From Liolophura sinensis (Eukaryota > Mollusca > Polyplacophora > Chitonida > Chitonidae), in NCBI RefSeq assembly GCF_032854445.1, contig NC_088300.1, forward strand, positions 12,061,191 to 12,125,190: DNA of 64,000 bases. The letters run 5' to 3'. Under the pieces are notes generated by a model. It was not told the DNA's origin, ran no database searches, and was given only the letters and a program-made list of their open reading frames with translations. This document shows, in pieces, positions 59,346-64,000 of this stretch. The first letter of the stretch is position 1; every line of letters starts with the position of its first letter. The position numbers were made by a program, and so were the translations under genes.

Positions 59346-61189
59346 TATTCTGACTGTAAGTGGGTCAGTGTGCCCTGAGACTTGTGTAGGAGGGACCCCC
59401 CGTTTTTTTTGTTGTTGTTGAGGGAGGGTGATTGTTAGGATCAGCTCTTGTACCGCTCATCTTCTTAAAGCAGCTAAACTGTTTACCGTCAGGTATTTGT
59501 CTGTATTAACAAAAATTCTGGGGCGGAATAGTATTCAGTTCTTAGGTAGCTATGCATGGGATAAGTACCTTCGTGTATTGATCAAGTTGACAACTACATC
59601 TTACAATGTATATCACTGTCAGTTTCGTGTCTTGGTGATGTTGACAGATTTTTTTTTTATATCTTAAGATATTTGTTCTTTTCAGATGTGCAGAGTATGT
59701 ATATTTCTGTTGATTTGCAGTATATAAATTTATAATTTGTAATAACTCTCAAGTAAGTTGAAATGGAACATCAAGCATTTTGGTATGTTTTCATAACCCG
59801 GAGAAGTGCATTTATTTCTTATGTCCTATAATTTGTACATGTAAAGCACATGTACAAAATGAAATGAAACCAAGAACACTATTAATATAGTAAACAAGTT
59901 TAATCAGTTGATCATACATATAAATGATAATAAAGAAAAATAAAAGTATGAAATGTATGGATGGAATTGTTGGGAAATAAGTTACTTCTCTGATAGATCA
60001 GTGAACATGAATTTGCTTATTACTGCTGACTCAAAGGTCAGTAGTTACTGACGTCAGTCACTGGGATCTTACTCTCCAGTTTGTATTCTCTGGCTTGTCA
60101 ATCTCCAGCAATCCAGCTTGCTTTGAACACAGCACTGCCATCTTTCCATCTCTTAATTAATTTGACATAATTTATCAATGCCAGTTTTTCTCCTGCTAAA
60201 GTTTGCTTTGTTTTTGTATTACTCATTACTGCTGCTTTTGGATTCTAATCTTGGTAAGTTTTTGATTGCATTGACAGGGCGTTTTGTGTAAGATCAGCAG
60301 GGAACCACATTTAGCTCAGCCTATATACATGTAAACACCCTGTTTAGTTGGGGCTCTGATTTATTTTGGCTTACTGTAGTTTGGCACAAAAGCAAGCTTG
60401 AAAAGCACTCTTACATACAGATATATGGCTATATGGCTGTGTGTCATTCCTTTAAACATTTGCAGGTACATGTATATCTCACTGTTGTGATTGTTTTTTC
60501 TGTTTTTTTTTTTTTTTTTGCATCGTTATGTTTCTTTTATGTCATTATGTACGTAAATCATTCACTGTAAGTGCATCTTAAACCACATGCACACATCCTG
60601 TGATTTATCAGGGAAGTCGGACCTCTGAAATGTTTCCTTAATGCACAATTGTATTCGTTTGGCTGACACATTTTTGTTCACCACAAATTCTTTTCTTTTA
60701 CTTAACCCCAGTTATGCCTTACTCTCGGGTTGAAGTATTTCAAGATTTTCTTCATTAGCATTTGAATTGATGCATTATTCAGTCATGACTTGATGCAGTT
60801 TTAATGATGCACAAGCACATGTGTTTTGAGCATTAAAGTTGATGTTCACTGTGTTTTTTTTTTTTCAAGTGCAAATTTTTTGTATTAGCTTAACAAAAGC
60901 AAGTGCCCCTTGTGACAAAGCTATTTGTGTGTAATATTTGCACCAGGTTATAAATGTATGCTACCTTGTGAAATTTCTGTATTTTGTCACACCTTCGCAT
61001 TTGCAAAATTGTGGTAATTTTTGTTGTACATGTATTTCATATTCTTGGACTTCGTTTGCTTATGATCCTGTTTGAAGTTTTATCCTCTTCTGTTGTAGTA
61101 CAGTGTAGTTGGTATTGACTAACACTGACACGTACTTATTTCTAAATTTATGCATATTTACCATGAGTTATGTGCCCTTGTGTTTGCAG

Positions 61190-61242
61190 GTTCTCCTGAA
61201 TCCTCCACCAATCCAGATGTGGGAGATGACGAAGTCTTCATG
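61190..61242 (+). CDS. Spred: SPRED exon 4: short linker exon after EVH1
   Basis: This 53-nt exon follows a good acceptor (TGTTTGCAG) and ends before donor GTAGGT at 61243. It completes Gly130 and encodes SPESSTNPDVGDDEVFM, residues 131-147. Vertebrate SPRED2 has a similar acidic segment, with GDDDVF in the equivalent place, so this is a true conserved exon rather than a chance ORF. It links the EVH1 domain to the variable central region and ends in phase 0, matching the phase-0 start of exon 5. Because it is phase 1 in and phase 0 out, skipping it would break the frame. Confidence 0.88.
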
Positions 61243-62230
61243 GTAGGTGGATCACACCATCCAATCAGAGCACTACTTGTTCATTTAAATGCTGCTGATA
61301 ATTGTAGCAGTTTGTAATTGCAATAATTGCATTGTGACCCTGAACACTGATGGCCCTGTTGGAAGTTTCTTAGCCCGTTACCTTTTAAGTTGCATATGTG
61401 AATCCAGCTATCTCTGGCTGTATTGTTGATTCATTTTGCTGGATGCTGAGAGAGATTGATGTTAGAAAGGTGTTCTCAGGTTTTTGTTGGATGTTAGGAT
61501 GGTTAGCCTATTTGAAAAAGATAGCCTAAGTTTTAGCACCCGAAGTGTTTTTAACAACATTTATATACCTCTCAGAAAGCCATATGGGGGGGGGGGGGGA
61601 GGGACTAGGTGATTTTTGAAGTAAATTTTCTTGAACTGTGCAATGAATTACCAATTAATGTAATAAATAAATGATAAGGTTGTGAGCCAGCTGACTATGT
61701 TTCAAAGGAAATAGCATATAAACTAAGAAATATCCAAGGGGTGATGTTTTTGAAACACTCTTGAAACCAAATTATTTTTAGCTCTGCTAATAGTTAAAAA
61801 CATAATGTGTAACAAGTGGAAATGTGTGGAAGAGTTGGCGACGTATACATGCATATGACTTACCTGTCCACTGCTTGTGACCAACGTGTCCACAGCTTGT
61901 GACTTACATGTTCACGGCTTGTGACTGATGTGTCCACGGCTTGTGACTGACTTGTACACGGCTTATGACTGACATGTCCACAGATTGTGACTGACGTGTC
62001 CACTGCTTGGGACTGACGTGTCCACAGATTGTGACTTTATACATATTGGCTGTTTGTGACTGACGTGTCCACTGTTTTTGACTTGCATGTCCATTGTCTA
62101 TGACTTTATACATATCCACTGTTTAACAATTCATATGCATCGGCTGTTTGTGCCTGACATGTCCACTGTTTGTGACTTTATACATATCCACTCCTTGTGA
62201 CTGATATGTCCAGTGCTATGCTTGTTTCAG
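61243..62230 (+). other. SPRED intron 4
   Basis: 988 bp, GTAGGT to TTGTTTCAG. It contains a G14 run at 61586-61599 and the 22-bp array at 61863-62210. I looked for an exon encoding the missing KIT-binding segment and saw none. Confidence 0.85.
61863..62210 (+). repeat. 22-bp minisatellite immediately before the last SPRED exon
   Basis: Units of the form GTCCACGGCTTGTGACTGAC plus two bases repeat about 15 times with drift (TCCACTG, TACACGG, ATCCACT). The array ends about 20 bases before the exon-5 acceptor, so the branch point and polypyrimidine tract must lie in or right next to it. Confidence 0.88.
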
Positions 62231-63157
62231 ACAATTGATCTTCCTCTCGGACGTAAAGGCAGCTCTCAGTCAGCCAGTACAACGTCAACGACCACCAGTA
62301 GTCCCACCCCACAATCCCCCGTCTCAGGGCTGCCCATTCATTCGGGACCAGACTTCTGCTCCCAGTTCACTCACCCTCATGCAAATCATCACCATCTTCA
62401 CCGGGTGCACTACCTGCCTAAACCCCCTCATCACCGCCCCGTAACACCGCCCAGCGAGAAGAGCTCCCCAAGCAAGGTGGACAGTCTGGACACAAGCAGC
62501 TCTGGTAAGGAGGATGTGTGGGTGCGAGCTGATGATCCCACCGCCCTCAGCGGTAAGTCCGAGCAGGCTCTCCTCGACTCCTGCTTGGACACGTGTAACG
62601 TGGAAATCACAAACTCTTACGTGACATTTGAGAAGAACAAGTCTGTACCTCATGAATATAGCTACCCAAATTTAGAGTCATTTCCAAAGCCACCCACGAA
62701 GAGAGACTCGATTAGTAGTGTTAAAAAGCATACATTTAACACGCAACCCCAGCTGCCCACAAAGGGCAAAAAGACAAAGGACAAACGGAAAAGCCAGAGC
62801 GGTCGGCCGTTGGTGGCGCGAGCCCGATGTCAGCATTGTCATGACTGGTACTCCCCCGAGGAAAATTACAGGGGTGCATGTGGGGACGCCCCGGACAATG
62901 TCAGCAAGTGTATAGAGAAGGGCACCTGTTTATTCTGTGCTCGAGGATTACTCTACCACTGTATGTCCGATGCTGACGGCGACTATGGAAAACTCTGTGT
63001 TTGTGATACCAGTGACAATTCCAACTGTAAAAAGTGGACAGCGCTAACAATTTTGTCCTTGTTTGTACCGTGTCTTTGGTGCTATTGGCCCTTGACTGCC
63101 TGCCACTCATGTGCGGTGGCATGTGAATGCTGTGGGAGTCGACACAAGACAGCATGA
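62231..63157 (+). CDS. Spred: SPRED exon 5: central linker and C-terminal Sprouty domain, stop codon
   Basis: The last coding exon follows acceptor TTGTTTCAG and encodes residues 148-455, ending at TGA 63155-63157. The order is a Ser/Thr-rich tract (about 158-179), a His-rich patch (194-215), a linker, a SPRED-like block with SYVTFEK (276-282) and EYSYPN (289-294), a TQP motif and basic stretch (318-334), then the Sprouty domain (about 345-453). The Sprouty domain has 17 Cys by my count, with landmarks such as EENYRG, LLYHCMSD and CDTSD, and a hydrophobic FVPCLWCYWPL run. In the family this domain is palmitoylated, holds the protein at the plasma membrane and binds Raf/caveolin. The complete protein is 455 residues, against 410-444 for human SPREDs. 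I see no match to the KIT-binding domain of SPRED1/2. Confidence 0.96.
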   Translation, partial: TIDLPLGRKGSSQSASTTSTTTSSPTPQSPVSGLPIHSGPDFCSQFTHPHANHHHLHRVHYLPKPPHHRPVTPPSEKSSPSKVDSLDTSSSGKEDVWVRADDPTALSGKSEQALLDSCLDTCNVEITNSYVTFEKNKSVPHEYSYPNLESFPKPPTKRDSISSVKKHTFNTQPQLPTKGKKTKDKRKSQSGRPLVARARCQHCHDWYSPEENYRGACGDAPDNVSKCIEKGTCLFCARGLLYHCMSDADGDYGKLCVCDTSDNSNCKKWTALTILSLFVPCLWCYWPLTACHSCAVACECCGSRHKTA

Positions 63158-64000
63158 CCACTTGCACATCTCTTAATATGCACCTTTCCACATAAAGATT
63201 ATGACATTGTATTCCCGAGTTCATGCCCGCCAGACTGTCCCACACACATACATACGTACATACAGAGGTGACGCTTCACGAATTACCTACGCCAGTGCTG
63301 ATCATTGTACATCACGCGGCCTGAAGTTGAGGCTGACTTGTATACCGTGTGCTTACTCTCCCCTTCTAGACACAGCCAAGGGGAGAGAAGTGGGCTTGCA
63401 CATGTTGACATGATGGGTAGGGGGTGGGGTGTTCACCTGATTGTTTATTTCACTTGTGTTTCATGTACCCACCGGTAATGTCTTCTTGCATGTTCTCACG
63501 TTAGCCTCCTTGTGCTCAAGGGAACAGACGTACACAAGTGTTATATGGCATTATTTTAGGGTACTTTCATATCTTTTAACATTTTTCTTTTCCAAGTCTC
63601 AATGGCTGGTGTGTTGCACAACAGTAATGCTTCATACATGGTAATGGCTAGAGATGGTTTGTGCTGGTCAGGTGTAACCCCTCACAGAACTCATCATGTT
63701 ATATAGCATTATCTGATCGTTACCTTTATTTATTATTATTTTACCATTAATTGTGCTTGTTACAGTGTGCCAAAGTACTGTACATTGTTGTTGCCTGTGA
63801 GAGCGTGGTCACAGGTGTGCCATTTCTCATGGACTGTACATGTGTTAAGGAATACCTTGTTTTGCCAGTTGCTACAGATGGAGGGGAACCCCATTTATAT
63901 GCATATGGGTTGGCTGATTCAAAGTCTGTTGTGTACTGTTATATGTTCATCAATATTACGTTATGAAGTCAGAAAAGAACTATGAAGTGTTAATAAAAAT
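63158..64000 (+). other. SPRED 3' untranslated region (to window end)
   Basis: This follows the SPRED stop codon. Short ORFs occur in several frames but none resembles a protein I know. The stretch is T-rich on the sense strand and holds an ATG-poor, non-repetitive sequence consistent with a 3' UTR. It probably ends shortly after the poly(A) signal candidate at 63992, close to or just beyond the window edge. Confidence 0.6.
63992..63997 (+). terminator. Poly(A) signal candidate AATAAA
   Basis: A canonical AATAAA hexamer lies about 835 bases after the SPRED stop. Cleavage would be expected 10-30 bases downstream, outside the window, so the downstream GU-rich element cannot be checked. Confidence 0.5.

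Larger units (their letters stand above)
58425..61189 (+). other. SPRED intron 3
   Basis: 2765 bp, GTGAGG to TTTGCAG. It contains the second copy of the intron-1 repeat (58462-58620), a G-rich tract (59314-59345) and T-rich runs near 60502-60520. Confidence 0.85.

Overview
This window is animal nuclear DNA, most likely from a lophotrochozoan such as a mollusc or brachiopod. The evidence is a split gene with GT/AG introns, long AT-rich spacers without prokaryote-like gene packing, many minisatellites, and several copies of a tRNA-headed SINE of a kind I associate with mollusc and other lophotrochozoan genomes. I cannot name the species.

The only gene I can support is a complete SPRED (Sprouty-related, EVH1 domain) gene on the + strand. 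Five coding exons lie at 40485-40510, 55906-56098, 58256-58424, 61190-61242 and 62231-63157. All four junctions have GT/AG ends and matching phases, giving 1368 nt and a 455-residue protein. The N-terminal EVH1 domain comes from exons 1-3 and the C-terminal cysteine-rich Sprouty domain from exon 5. Between them is a Ser/Thr/His-rich linker in which I cannot find the KIT-binding segment of vertebrate SPRED1/2. The first exon carries only 26 coding bases and lies 15.4 kb upstream of the second. It is preceded by a CpG-richer leader with three short upstream ORFs. A poly(A) signal candidate sits at 63992, just inside the window edge.

Positions 1-40000 show no gene I can recognise and are built largely of repeats. 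Tandem arrays include a ~65-bp unit near 3 kb, 30 bp at 8.3 kb, 42 bp at 10.3-11.6 kb, 17 bp at 12.9 kb, a very large 36-bp array at 15.3-19.1 kb, a 122-bp dimeric array abutting it up to 20.4 kb, 21 bp at 29 kb and 131 bp x3 at 38.8 kb. SINE copies at 12.5, 34.7, 35.3 and 44.2 kb have target-site duplications. Several pairs of dispersed repeats can be matched within the window.

The introns of the SPRED gene hold more of the same: a 29-bp array with nested segmental duplication in intron 1, a 22-bp array ending about 20 bases before the last exon, a repeat family shared by introns 1 and 3, and SINE fragments. I found no CRISPR array, rRNA, canonical tRNA gene, autonomous transposon or evidence of an undescribed multi-gene system. 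The more interesting signals are the higher-order structure of the satellites, the excess of TGACGTCA palindromes upstream of the gene, the uORF-bearing leader and the missing KIT-binding segment.
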